Positions 1 through 12,900 of a stretch of 64,000 bases of DNA are shown piece by piece. Each line of letters starts with the position of its first letter. Position 1 is the first letter of the stretch. Source of the DNA: Hexactinellida sp. DTS-2022 (lineage: Eukaryota; Porifera; Hexactinellida). Both the position numbers and the translations under genes were made by a program. The notes under the pieces were generated by a model, which made no database searches, had not been told where the DNA came from, and saw only the letters and a program-made list of their open reading frames with translations. The stretch is from positions 5,766,001 through 5,830,000 of the forward strand of contig JAPNXP010000003.1 in the NCBI GenBank assembly GCA_028753945.1, written 5' to 3'.

Positions 1-958
1 CAATTTAAGTCATTTTTATGAATTAAGTCATTGTGATTATTTATTAATTTGATCTACTATTGCATGTTTACAAAGTGCTTACTTCAAATTTTGAACATGT
101 TATACGTATGCTGATATTCCTATTTATTTAAGCAGTTGTCAATTTATATACCAGCAGTACGTACTTAATGCGTAGTATATTAGTTAATAATGGGGGTAAC
201 TGAATGGTGAAATCTAGTGGAAGTATTAAATTTTAGTGGAATCAATTTCTGCTATTCAGTAAAAAACTTCACTCGATTCCACTATTCAGTCGATTTTTAT
301 AAATACCATTAAATTCCACCTTTTAGTCATCCTTGATTCCAATAAATAAATTCTATTAAATTCTATTATATTCCACCATTCAGTCAACCCCATTTCTTAT
401 GAGATATAAAATTGAACAAGTAACATGATAATGATATTATAATTGAGTATTTTGTTGCAGTATTTTGCATTTAATAAACTAATTTGTGGAATTATGGATC
501 TTGTGAGGAATTCACTGATAGTAACTTCATAAACTTGTAATTTAATACAAGTAGATAATAACTGCTTATTTAAATAATTGGCTTTAAATTATAGAGACTG
601 ATAGGATATTTATGATTCTTTGATGTATTTATGTCATTAAATTCGGATACTTAACAGTGATCAAAGCAAAAACAGTTCAATTCAATTTTTGCATAGCGAG
701 TAGGGATATCACTCCCATTACAAACCACACATTGATTGTTTTAAAGAAAATAGGTCTACTGCTAAACACCGGGTTACACCCTAACAACCATTTTACAACA
801 AAAGAATGTGTTTCCTCCCCTCCCATACCATCTCAACAAATCCCACCTGCACTATAAATTCTACCATAGCAATATAGTATTACTTCCACGTTAATGTGGT
901 TGAGTAGGCATCCTGAAAAAATGTGCCTTGATCCAAAACACTATATAACAATAAAAAA
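1..958. other. upstream region of the CH-SH2-SAM gene
   Basis: No coding exon is recognised here. The stretch holds a foldback repeat at about 190-392, a short relative of the 30875-31811 element. The rest is unstructured AT-rich sequence that should include the promoter and 5' UTR of the gene starting at 959. A short open frame at 657-857 has no recognisable protein character. Confidence 0.5.
190..392. repeat. foldback repeat, family G (short copy)
   Basis: The left arm begins GGGGGTAACTGAATGGTG and the right arm ends CCATTCAGTCAACCCC, so the ends are inverted. The interior is made of TGGAATC/GATTCCA words and inverted ATTCAGTC motifs. It matches the ends of the large foldback at 30875-31811. 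I could not find a clear target-site duplication. Confidence 0.7.
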
Positions 959-3900
959 ATGGGATATTCGAATTTTATTCTTGACTCAATGAAACATTCC
1001 TGTTTCGGCATGACAACATCAGAATCATTTGTTACTCTCATGGAATGTAATTCAGACACCTCTGATCATGATAAGAACAATTCGGATAACCCAGTTTTAA
1101 GTTCGGACAATACTACTCTACGTAACGTTTCTATTAACAAAAGTTATTTGGATTTGAGCTCAGAAGAGACGGACAGATGGAGGAATACGCTTAATGGTAA
1201 GAAGCGGAGTTCTCTATTCGCAGACGTTAAAACTATTGAGGATGAAGGTTGCTGCTCTGTGGCCTATGAGTATTTGTGTAGACTGGAAGAAGTCAGGAGG
1301 TAATGCAAATAATACAGTATACTCCGCTTAATAGAGCCACCAGTTAATAGATTTCTCCGCTTAATCGGGTCAAAATTTTCAAAGGATTTATAGGACAGAA
1401 ATACAGTTTGGCTTAAAATATTTTCGGTTATTACATTTCTCCGCATAATATGTCAAAGTAATCTGGTCCCGAGGTGACTCTATTAAGCGGAGTCGATTGT
1501 ATAATGCAACTTTTCCATTCGTTATGATATTATTCCGTTTACATGATAACAGTAGAACCTCGTTAGTACGAACACCTGGGCATAGGCGCCGAAACTCTCC
1601 AGCGCCAGGGAGGGTGTAACTTTACATTTAAATGTGAAAAGTCAAAAACGATTCCTATAGTGCATGGACGCAAAGTTTACAAGTATGAGGTTAAAGTTTG
1701 GGGAGCGGGAGCGAGTGTTTCGAGCGACCTTTGGGGAATCTGGGGCCAAGCACCCCATATAAAATGGAATGCGAGATATCCAGATATCGATTTGTTTTGA
1801 TGAATAATACGTATATTTACTGTCCTAATGATATTATAAATTTATTTTTTGTTCAGAGGGCTCTGTATCACTCTCACCAATAATGTTGGCCCCTCCAATT
1901 TTAAGGGGGGGGGGGGGGCGTACGCCCCCCAGCGCACCCCCATGTTTGCGCCACTGCTATGGTGGCAGAAAATCATTATGTTGGACGGGCATAATTGTAT
2001 ACACGTACATATATAAATCACCAATATTATTTAGAAAAACTCCCTATGGAAATATAATTTTCAATGGGTCTACGTGTATGTTTTATACTTGTAAGATTAA
2101 AGAATATGTCTAATATATCCTCCCTGAACAGGAGGGAAATACCCTCCCTGAATGTTTCCACAGCCAAGGGGGGTGAAACCCTCCCTAACAAAAACCAGGG
2201 AGGGTGTAACCCCCCCTGACCCCCCCACTTTCGGCGCCTATGCACCTGGGGACCGTCAAAATGCGTTCCCCTTATCCGGGATTTGTATTAACCAATATCA
2301 TTTGTATTGAAAAGGCTTTGATGGGACTGAAATAGTGTTCTTATTAACCGTACTAACGAAGTTGTACTGACATATAAATCCAATCTATAATATGTTTATC
2401 CTAGTGCAATGTAAAAATACCCTAGCAGGAATAACAGCTTGTAAATACATAGTTGATATAACTGTCTGAAAGATAAAATGCATGAAATTACTGAAATATG
2501 AAATATATTGGGAGACAAATAGGATCAACTCTCGTTAGTTTATAGCTTATTTGTTGTTTTCATTTGACTGTTTTATTAATTTTCTTTGAATAGCTATCTT
2601 AACCACACATATGCTTTTTGTGTTTGCAATTAAAATGGATGTAAATTCAAACTTCTTTATAATTTCTAAAACGAGTTCACCTGTCTATAAGTATTTATTC
2701 AGTCAATTGGGTAACCGTTTTACGTAGATGGTTATTTATGAATTATACATTTCGCAGGTACATAAGCTTGATACTGAATATCGAGTTGGAGACTCTACCG
2801 ACTAGTCTCGCCTTCGAGCACCAGTTGTCTAACGGAGTTTGGCTCTGTCTTATACTGGACGAGGTTATGCCGGGTAAGGAGATAGGTCCCAAGGTGTATG
2901 ACACGGATCATGATACTTATAAGGTAAGCTGCTATGTGGAGGTAGCTAGTAGTATAGGATTCGTATTGTATTAGGGATAACTTATTGGGGAAACTGAATT
3001 GGTATTGCCAATGTAATTGGATTTAAAATGCTACAAACAAATAGAACTTACTTACAAACAAACAAACAAACAAACAGACGAACAAACAAACAAACTAACC
3101 ACCAAACAAACAACAAACAAACAAATAAACAAACAAACAAATAAACAAACAACCAACAAACAAACAAACATACACTATATTATCACCAGGCTTTCATCCA
3201 GGAAATATTTACCGCGCTCCTAGATTTAGTTTGAGCTCGTTCAGTTTTCATTTTGTACGCCTAGATTAATCATCTTGTATTAAGTCTATGGGAGCAGCTC
3301 TCGAAATTGTAGGCCTAGACTCGATTTTTGTACGCCTAGATTAAAATCCTGCCAAATTACGCTCCTTTAGGCGCGCCCAGCACGCCTGGATAACACCCTG
3401 ATTATCACTATACACGTATATAGGAAGAAGGGCTAGTGTACAGACACCAACAGAACATGTGTCTGTTCTTCCAGAGCATGCAACAGCTACAGTTCCCTGA
3501 CGTGCTAATGCCTACTATAGAGGAGGTGTTCGCTAATGAGAACAGAATTAAGTTGGTGTACACTGCTGCTGCTCTAGCTCATTATCTCAGAGAGATTGAG
3601 CTGACCAACCACAAGATTGAGAATCTGGAGAAATACCTCAAATTCGATGGTAATACTATACGTATAGCGATTTGTACACTCTATTTTTCATTGCAAACTA
3701 GCTATTAGCAGATTGAATTATTGTGGTGTCGCATAATAGCAATTTTGTTGCACTAATGAGCTAATTTATAATCCAAGCGAGCATTTAATGTTAGTTATGT
3801 AGCTCTATAGCAAGTTCGCATACGTATTAGCAAGCAAATTTCGTTCAAATTACAAATCGCTATTGTAGTTAGCCTGGGTTATATTGTGTTGGTATAATAG

Positions 3901-6900
3901 GTAGTTATTCACATTTCCGGGGGGTGCATTATACCTGTATCCATACTTACCCAATTACCCATTAATTAATCCATGATACACATAACATAGTACAGTCGAA
4001 ACCGGTTTCTTCTAATCAATTATTTGCATGGAAATAAAGTAAGAAATATCCGATTGAAAATAAAACAAAAACAGGAATTTCTTACACATTTAGAATAAAT
4101 AGTTAGTTAGAAAAAACGGGTTTCGACTGTACGTATACATTAGAATCCGGAATTTCGTATTAATCGTGTTCGTACTAACAAGGTTCTACTGTATCTTATA
4201 ATGTGCTATTATGTAGAGCTTGTACTGGTTGAGATAATAACAATGCTGGAAGCGAAAGGCCTCGACCTACCTTCCTTCGACTGTCTCCAGGCGCTGGTAG
4301 ACGACGAGCTTATTTACCAGAAGCTTAAGTGGGAGAGTACCCCCCTCCCCTCGCCCTCGCTGTCTCTGCAGGAGAAGAGCTACATGACTATGAAACCCTC
4401 CAAACAAGACAACTCGGGGGACTCAGATCCCGAGAACTACTATTCTAACAAGACCATGGAGAAGCCGCGAGGCAGCAAGGCCTATTCGGGGAACTACGGT
4501 CCGGACGGGGAGCCTATATATGAGGACGCAGACAAATATATCAGTGAGTTATATTATGCTGTGTATTATCCTGTGTAAATATGTTGTGGTTTGTAATATA
4601 CAGATGTACTTGCATCGAACCCAATAGTACAGTGTATCTGGTGTATATAAACGCAAACATTTATTATGGGCTTACTTATATTTCTGCAAATACCTTTTCA
4701 ATATAAAACCCGGCTTCGCAAAGTTGAATTTGATTAAAAAATTGACCTTGCCAGTGCCTGAAAATTACATTAAAAAGGTTTTGTCGACATATAAGTGATT
4801 CCTTTTATATAACATGCAACATTTTCTGATTAACAATTGACATATATATAGCTTGCTAATTGTCTGTCAATTGAGACATTGAAAATTCAGGATAATAATT
4901 CATTATTGTACAGGAACAGTAGTAATTAGTTGATAGACATATCTAATGCAATTAAACCATTCAATTATGGTAGTCATATTGAAGTCAAATGTTACCACAG
5001 TCAAAACTGACTGTATTAAGCACAATGTATCATGTAATGCATTGCATTTGTATATTAATAACCAAATCGACGTATCTACCTTATTATATTTATAAAACAT
5101 TCCTATCATTGATGAGTAAGTTATTTATATTAATATGCTACTCCGGTTTATAAGAATTTCCGGATCACACGAACAAACTTTAACTGTCCCTTGGTGTTCG
5201 TATTAGTATACTGTATTTTGTTTATTTACTTAAGGCCTCTATTAGCAATCACATTTTGTGTTAAATCTACTTTATTAGCCATATTACTTTGCTATTTGTA
5301 ACATACATGAACTCTGTTATATAGAAGTGCTTGGGACCTGTAAATTCCTTCGTTATATCCGGATATTCGTTGTAAGCGGATAATAATTAATGCATTTAAT
5401 GCTCTGGGGGGAAATCTCCATTTCGTTATAACGGGAGTTCACTGTAGTTATTTATATAATACTTTTGCAATCTATTGAACTTATTTAAATTCAGAATGTA
5501 TGAATGCCTATTTTATTTTAACAGAATCGCAAGCTAAACCGGTGGAAGATTTCCAGGACTCATTTGATACTCCAGGAGATTTCCAGGATTCGTTTGACAC
5601 CTCAGTAGATCCCTTGGAATCCTCGACATTCCTTTCGCCCTCAAAATCTCCTCTCCTGGATCAAAACGCCAGGCGTAGAAAGCTGTCCAAATCCAGAGTT
5701 CACATAGTGGCTCCTAACTGGGGCTCTTCCCAACTAACAATGTTCCCATCGAGACTTGAATTCAACCTATTCACCTGTAGAGAGGATTCTATTCGTGTGT
5801 GCATGTACACTAAGCCTAAGATAGATATGGTTATACCAACCACACCGGGCAAGGGGGTGCCCACAAATCTTAAGCCGCAACTCGATAAGGTACTGGTACT
5901 TTGTGGGTCGATTATAATTATAGTATTTCCCTTAATGAGCGCATAAAATGGCATTTATATAATAAAATTGATAGTAAATTGATACCCATTAATTGATAAT
6001 TGAAATGTAATTGCAGTTATTTAGGAAATTTATTGTCGCTGAGAACCATTAAAATCCACTTAAATATTATTTTCTGGAATTTGAATTTTGGCCCACTAAA
6101 ATCGGGGAAAAGTTATTATGGATATACTGTAATTAATAGTTCTGTATAGCTGAAGACAGCCGTTGTATCCAACAACACTGATGAAATGATGGAGGTACTA
6201 AAGTGCAAGCATTTCCAATTGCCATTCGTTCAAGAGAGCAAATGCAGTCTCTATTTGGAGGCACTCAAATTAGAGCTTGATAATAGTCTGAACAAGTGTG
6301 CCCTGGTTAGTTATCTTAACAACAGTAGAAAACACTTGAAATGTTGTTTGTTTTATGATATTCTACAAGCCCTAGAATTTATAATGTCAGAAAAATGTAC
6401 AAGTACATACGTAAATGTAGTAACACCAGTAAAAACTCTAGAAGTTTTGTTTTATACTATCAGAAAAAGGTACATAAATGTATTAACAACAGTAAAAACT
6501 GTAGAAATGTTGTTTATTTTAGATACTCGACAAACTCTAGGTTTATATATACTATCAGAAAAAGGTACATAAATATACTAATAACAGTACACACAATAAA
6601 AATGTTGTTTATTTTATGATATTCTACAAGCTTTAGGTTTATATAATATCAGTTCGGTACATGAATACATACCTATTACCAATACCTGTTGCTAGGCTGT
6701 CTATTACGGAATGAAGAAGACTCAGTCTGAGAAGTATCTCGCTCAGAGCGAGCAGGGAACATTCCTTCTAAGGGTCGGTAAGAAGTCTCCTCCGAGTCTC
6801 ACGTTCAGTTTCAGAAGCAAGAGAGGCATTAAGCACTTCAAGGTATTGGCTTGTGTGCAACTTAATTAATAGCAAATACAATATAGTTAATATAAGGCAT

Positions 6901-9900
6901 AATTATATGGGAACATCTTTTCAATAAACAAATTAATTAAATTTCGATTGAGACTAAGTTATGTTTGCAATGGGTATAAAAGCTAATCTCGAATGTAATG
7001 TTGATAAAGTTTAGTGTGTTATTAACATTATTAGGTGAACAAATTAGTGAAAAATCAAAAATACTTAAAAGTTTCAAAGGTTGTTTTCGGAGGTTCCTTT
7101 GCTGATCCATTGTGAATTATCTGCTTTTAATAAAAGTTGAGTAATTTTGAGTCAATTTTGTTGATGACAAGTTTGAGAAACATTGTATTATTTTATTTTC
7201 ATTTTTGCTAACACATTCTCTATTTCATTAATTGAGTAGCATCAGGGTTGTATCCAGGAACCCTATAAATTGGATATGTTTGCGTTTAGGAGCGCGAAAA
7301 CTGCCGAAATCCCCATAGACTAATACAAAACTAACCTTTTAGGCGTACAAAATTCATAATCTAGTGACCTTAGGACAATTCTAGTCCTGTATAATACCCT
7401 TATTAGCATCATGTAAACATAGTATAGACAACAACAAACTATCACATTTATTAACTCGCGTATACCAATAAAAATTATTACTTATATAAACATATACACA
7501 CTAATTACACATAAATAAAAACCACTTCACTTACCAGTAACTCGCTCCATATAATTAAAATCCACCAATTATTGCATTAACAATAAAGCTACGCAACTGG
7601 ACCTGTCTCTGTTATTTCTCTGTTCTCCTTCCTCTCGGCTGACATGCGATTGTACGTAGGTTTGAATCCCAACACATACAGGCTAACAACAGCAACAGAC
7701 AGCCCCAGCGTGAAATATAAGAAATATATATAATCAACTCCTTGTACCCTCGAACTTACAGTGGAGTTTGTTACCACTTCACATTTGCTTATTTCCCTAT
7801 ACTTAGGGTCGGGCTTGGTTCCCAAATAGGGCGCTAGGAATGTGAATACCCCAGCCATTAGTTGCACACTTGAGTATAGGATTCCGCTGCAAGTGGCCAC
7901 TGCCACGGGGTACGTGACTTCTATTGCCAACTCGATAAACACTGGCACTTGTATTAACGCGAATATTCCAAACATAAAGTAAGCTAGCGCTAGGAGTATC
8001 TTGATATCAGGGATTCTCATTAACACCATAACTAGTATAAATGCCAGTAAAGTTAGACACATTGATATCTTTGATACTTCTTCAAATCGCTTTGTTTTAT
8101 CCACGAAATACCCTATCAATATCCCCCCTACAGTCCCAATGAATATGGCGGACCCCCCTATAAGACCCGCGAACAACTGACTGTACCCGAACGGACACAG
8201 GAACTGAGGCAGGAGAGCGGTGCTCGCATTTACAACTCCAAACTCTATCATCAGTACCAGACACATGAACAGGAACCTCCAATTACTAACCAATCTCTTC
8301 ACCCCAGGCCAAGTCTTGAGTCCCTTTTCCGCCGAGGGGGAGGGGGGTATCTTAGGGCTCTTTCTCCAAACACCACACACGGTCATTACAAGCGGCACTA
8401 GTGCTAGCCCAGCTGTTAGTATAAGCAGTATGGGCAGTCTGTCTGTTGACTGTACTATGAGAGCGCTCACTAGTAGAGACGCTCCGTTTCCTACCATACC
8501 GCTCATGGAGGATATCGAGTTAGCTAGCACTCTTTCATTATCCGGGAACCAAACTGCCGCTACCTTGGCTGGTGCGTACAAACCGTAGGGCTGTGCTAGT
8601 GCTATTATAAACTGGCCTACCATTGCTACTCCATAGGCTAGATAGGGTATACTCATAGGGAGGTAGGCTGATAGTACTCTTATAGCTGTCCCTATGCAGT
8701 TTAGTATTGTTCCAAGCCATAGAGCCTCTCTTAAACTGAATGTGTCCATAACGAACATACCCATTGGAGCCCCTACCACGGCTCCTATTGAAAATGTTAT
8801 CGCAATATAGTTAATCTGAATAGGAGTTACGTCATAATACTCAGCAGCATATTTGAATACGGCAGCATATGTTAGCCAGTTGATGCCGTGGCTTAAGTTG
8901 AATAGGGAAGAAGTGGCTAGAATGTACCAGCGCCAGGGGTGGGGCTTGTAGGCCTGTTTGAATAGATGATCCGATTCGTTAATAATCTCATCCATTTATG
9001 TACCTACCTGACTATTAGATACCTTATATATACATTGGTGTGTGGTATATTGGCACTTATATCAAGTTTCTGTATTTGGGAGGGCTTTAGTGTTAATTCG
9101 GCAACTTATCGTCTATAGTATTTCCATTCCGCCAACTTAATGGGATGCATTGTTTAACACGTGATTATGTTTGCAAGATCTGTGTTGTTTTGGCTACTCA
9201 ATTAATGCATTGTTTATTATGTAATACAAGTGTAAGAAAACGAAAATCATCCAGAAAATGGGAGTAGGTAAAAGATCCAATCTTGTGTTCTAATTTCTAA
9301 TTGTTGGATACTATTTTAGGATTTGCCAAAATATTATTTTCGGACAAAAGATTTTGGTAAAACGTAATACAATCGATAACTTGTAAACATATTTATGACA
9401 AGTATACTGACATTCAAAATTAGAACTATTGTTCTATTGTACAATTATGTTATTAGATAATTGATAATTTTTTGCCCGTGTTTTATGCTATAATTAGTTT
9501 TGTAGAAATAATTTATTTTAAACTAGCTTAACCCACTCAGTAGTTGTTTAAATTACCTAAATATATTATACAATTCGTCTCAGCTTAATATGACTGATTG
9601 TACATAATATTGTATCCACATTAACTAACATAGTATTGTATACTTTGGGAAATAATTGATTTAAATTTAGGATATATTTTGATTGAAAAGTTTGCAGAAG
9701 TTTGAACTTTGTTGTTTGTATAGTGTATACAGTCAGGTTTTCTTGTTATGAACATTCAAGGGACGAAAATTGTGTCATAATAGAGAGACTTCATAATAAG
9801 CGAACTCAACTTAATACAAAGTTACAAAACCCTATGTAAAATTGAGACCATAAGGTTTGTTCATTATTTAAAAAATTCATATTAAGCAGACGAAATCTTG

Positions 9901-12900
9901 TTCACAATAAGCAGACCTGACTGTATTCCTATCAATAGATTCAGAACAAGTCCAATAAGCTATCTCTAAAGAAACGGGACATGTTGCGACACGAATATAA
10001 CTTTATAGAGGAGCTTATCCGAGAGCTGATCGACTTCCTACAAAGCGCACACAAGCTTACACTAGCCACCTGCGCTACTCCTGATCTGGGAATTAATCCT
10101 AGCCTCAAGGAGTGCAGCTTCTTCACTGTGAGTTAAATAAATACAATTTATTTAAATATCTAAACTAATTAAATAAACTAATTAGGTAACTATAAATATT
10201 TATGGAGATTACCTAATACATTTGGTTTTATGGCAGATTGCTCTATTAGCAAGTCGAATTTATTTTATTTTGTTATTTTATTTTGTTGTTCTTGTACGAT
10301 ATTCCCTTTTGCCCCTTTTGATACAGGCAAACACACATTGTATTTTCCCCAATTATTTTGTGTTAATATGAATATGAACTAAGCAATTTGAGTATTCTCT
10401 AGTAACAAGGATCTCTATTATTACAAATACAATTTTGAGTTCACAAATCCATAGTGTTATTGGTATATTATTCAATTCAAACAAGAAAATTTAATACTAT
10501 ACTAGTCGGTACAGTAAAATAACAGTGGTGTCGCGTAATAATTGCATTTTGCACGAAATTTGCTTACTAATAGGCGAACTTGCTATTAGAAACTTGAAGT
10601 AAAGTATAATATGTTCGGTACTATTCAAATTATGCTATACAATACGTATCTGCCATTATCTATCAAAAATCACAATTGGAAAATAAATTAGAACGATACA
10701 AGTTTATCAACCATTATATAATTCAATGAATTAGTCAACTAAGATTCTAACATTTCCTACCCTATAGTCTCTCAGTTTGGATAAAGTACAGTATTGCATT
10801 AATGGAGTACACACAGACAGTAACCGCACTAATAATATACTCGCAAAGCCCTCTATACCCCCCAAAGAGAATCCCTATACGGGACTATGGGACACACCAA
10901 TGCTAGTACCGGTCGACAGGTTTGCAGCTGAGCTCCTGCTACTACAGTACGGTACTATAGGGTCGTATATCGTGAGACCTAAGGTAGAGGGGCAGAGAGA
11001 GGACTACGTTATATCTATACGGTACGTGCTCTTATACACAGTAACTCGGTTATAGTGTAATGGGGTAATACTTACTTGGCTTAGTACGTATTAATTTTTA
11101 ATAAAGTGCGATATTCTCGAAAATTCATAAAATATTTTGGTCCCAAAATGGCGAAAAAACAATAATCGCTTAGGCTACTATTCGAGTAAGTACGGTCTAT
11201 ATTTCTAATAGGGTAAACTCAGTTAATACGTACTATTTTCTATTCCCGAGGGGGTACGTTATATCCGAGTTCTACTGTATAATTTATCTTGATTCAGTGT
11301 AGTTTAGATAGTCTGACAACAGATAGGGAATTATTAACCTGAAACAATATTAACATTTATCACTAAGTATTAAAAGCTTCGATTTGACCGAACGTATTCA
11401 AGTGTTCTTACAACCGAGTTTATTGTTTTACGTTTCAAAACGAAACATTATCGATAATTTATTAATCACATCCTCCCTATGTCACGATTTTTTTAACCAT
11501 TCTAATGCAAAACAAATGATCTGTTACACAGTGGTTAATTAGGAAGCGTTACGTAACGTTTTAACCGCCCCTTATGATGGTGCTAGTTATATTTTCGTAA
11601 TTAATTATTGAAAACTTTGTACTCTACATATGCAATTACTTAGCGAAACTATTAAATTGTAAGCCTTACTCTAATACTTGAACTATTTTAATTATATTGT
11701 TACTGATTATCAAAATCAATATTTAATTTAAGTAATCTGTGATCATCCTTCTTTTGAAATGATTTCCTACTTTTTATACTTTAACCTCTGATCTGCACGT
11801 AAATATATTTTACAATAGTAACATGAAGCTCACTTGTTTCATTTATATTGCATAATTAATAATGTTCTATAAATATATTATTGTTGATCAATTCCGGCGT
11901 TAGCTAATTATCGTATTTAGCGTAAAATCAAATTTGTTATCATTTTTAAATAATTTTGGTTGTTGTAATTATAACAGATTTTATTATTCCTCGATCTCAA
12001 AATATTTTTTATTAAGCCCCCCCCTACATTTTTCACATTTTACTAATGCATTTTATATGATTAAATATTTTACAATCTAAAATAAATGCTGTATATTTCA
12101 GCTAAACTCAGAATTGCTAAAACAATTAATCTGTACTTATTAACTAAGCTATTTATAGTAGTGGAATGATTGATATATAATCATATTTTAAGGCAGAATT
12201 AAGTAATTATAGATCTCATGATTAGGTAGGCGACCGACTTAATAATTGCATGTACCTTATATCATCACTAAATGTAGTTGTGTAGGAGTATACAGAAGTT
12301 GAAATTACTATGAACTAGTCTGAATTTGATATTGTGTTTTTTGGCTAATGTAGGCAAAATTTGTTAGTCACAAGATGGAGCAGCTTGTAAAGATTACAAA
12401 TACACTGGGTACTTTTCAAAATTAACTTGCTATTCTTACAAAATTGAACAAATGCTGTTTGCAATACATTAAAGAGGGTATCTAATTATGTTAAAAGTTG
12501 TCCAATTAAACATTATTGTTCTAATCATGTTATTAATTAATCTATACTAGAATTGTATAGTAAGTGGAATTGAATTTAATACTATTGCAATTAATTCTAC
12601 TCTAAAATTAAATTTGTACAATTTTAATTAACTAAACCCTTTTTGTGGAAGAATACTATCTAGCATGATTTGACATTTTATACTTCTTGTAAATAGTATC
12701 ATATCTACACTTTAGTCTAGCACATTATTATGATACTAATTAATATTATAATGAGGCCAGTTGTTAGAATTTAGGTGTGTAGAAAGTCCTTTTATGCTTA
12801 ATGCATTAAAACAAGGTATTTTCTATTTATAATTAGATCTTATATTACAAAATGTGCGAACTTAAATTGACCTCTTCCAAGGCTAAATTAATTACTTAAT

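Larger units (their letters stand above)
6843..9944. other. intron 7 hosting an antisense gene
   Basis: The intron contains the whole SLC49-like gene (7589-8995, minus). It also holds repeat K words at about 7243-7410 and a family C MITE (9730-9923) ending 21 nt before the acceptor. Elsewhere it is plain AT-rich sequence. Confidence 0.8.

Noticed and set aside
1698..2245. Several short frames on both strands
   Set aside because: They fall inside the hAT-like element and have no protein character; no transposase motif is seen.
3017..3223. Thr/Asn/Lys-rich short frame
   Set aside because: It is an (AAAC)n tract in intron 2 of the CH-SH2-SAM gene.
5700..5954. Minus-strand frame opposite exon 5
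   Set aside because: Exon 5 joins exons 4 and 6 in phase on the plus strand; the minus frame has no family resemblance.
6395..6619. Two overlapping plus frames after exon 6
   Set aside because: They arise from a local imperfect repeat (GTACATAAATGT / AACAGTAAAAACT words) in intron 6, not from coding sequence.
8097..8720. Overlapping frames across the transporter gene
   Set aside because: They are shadows of the SLC49-like reading frame in other phases.
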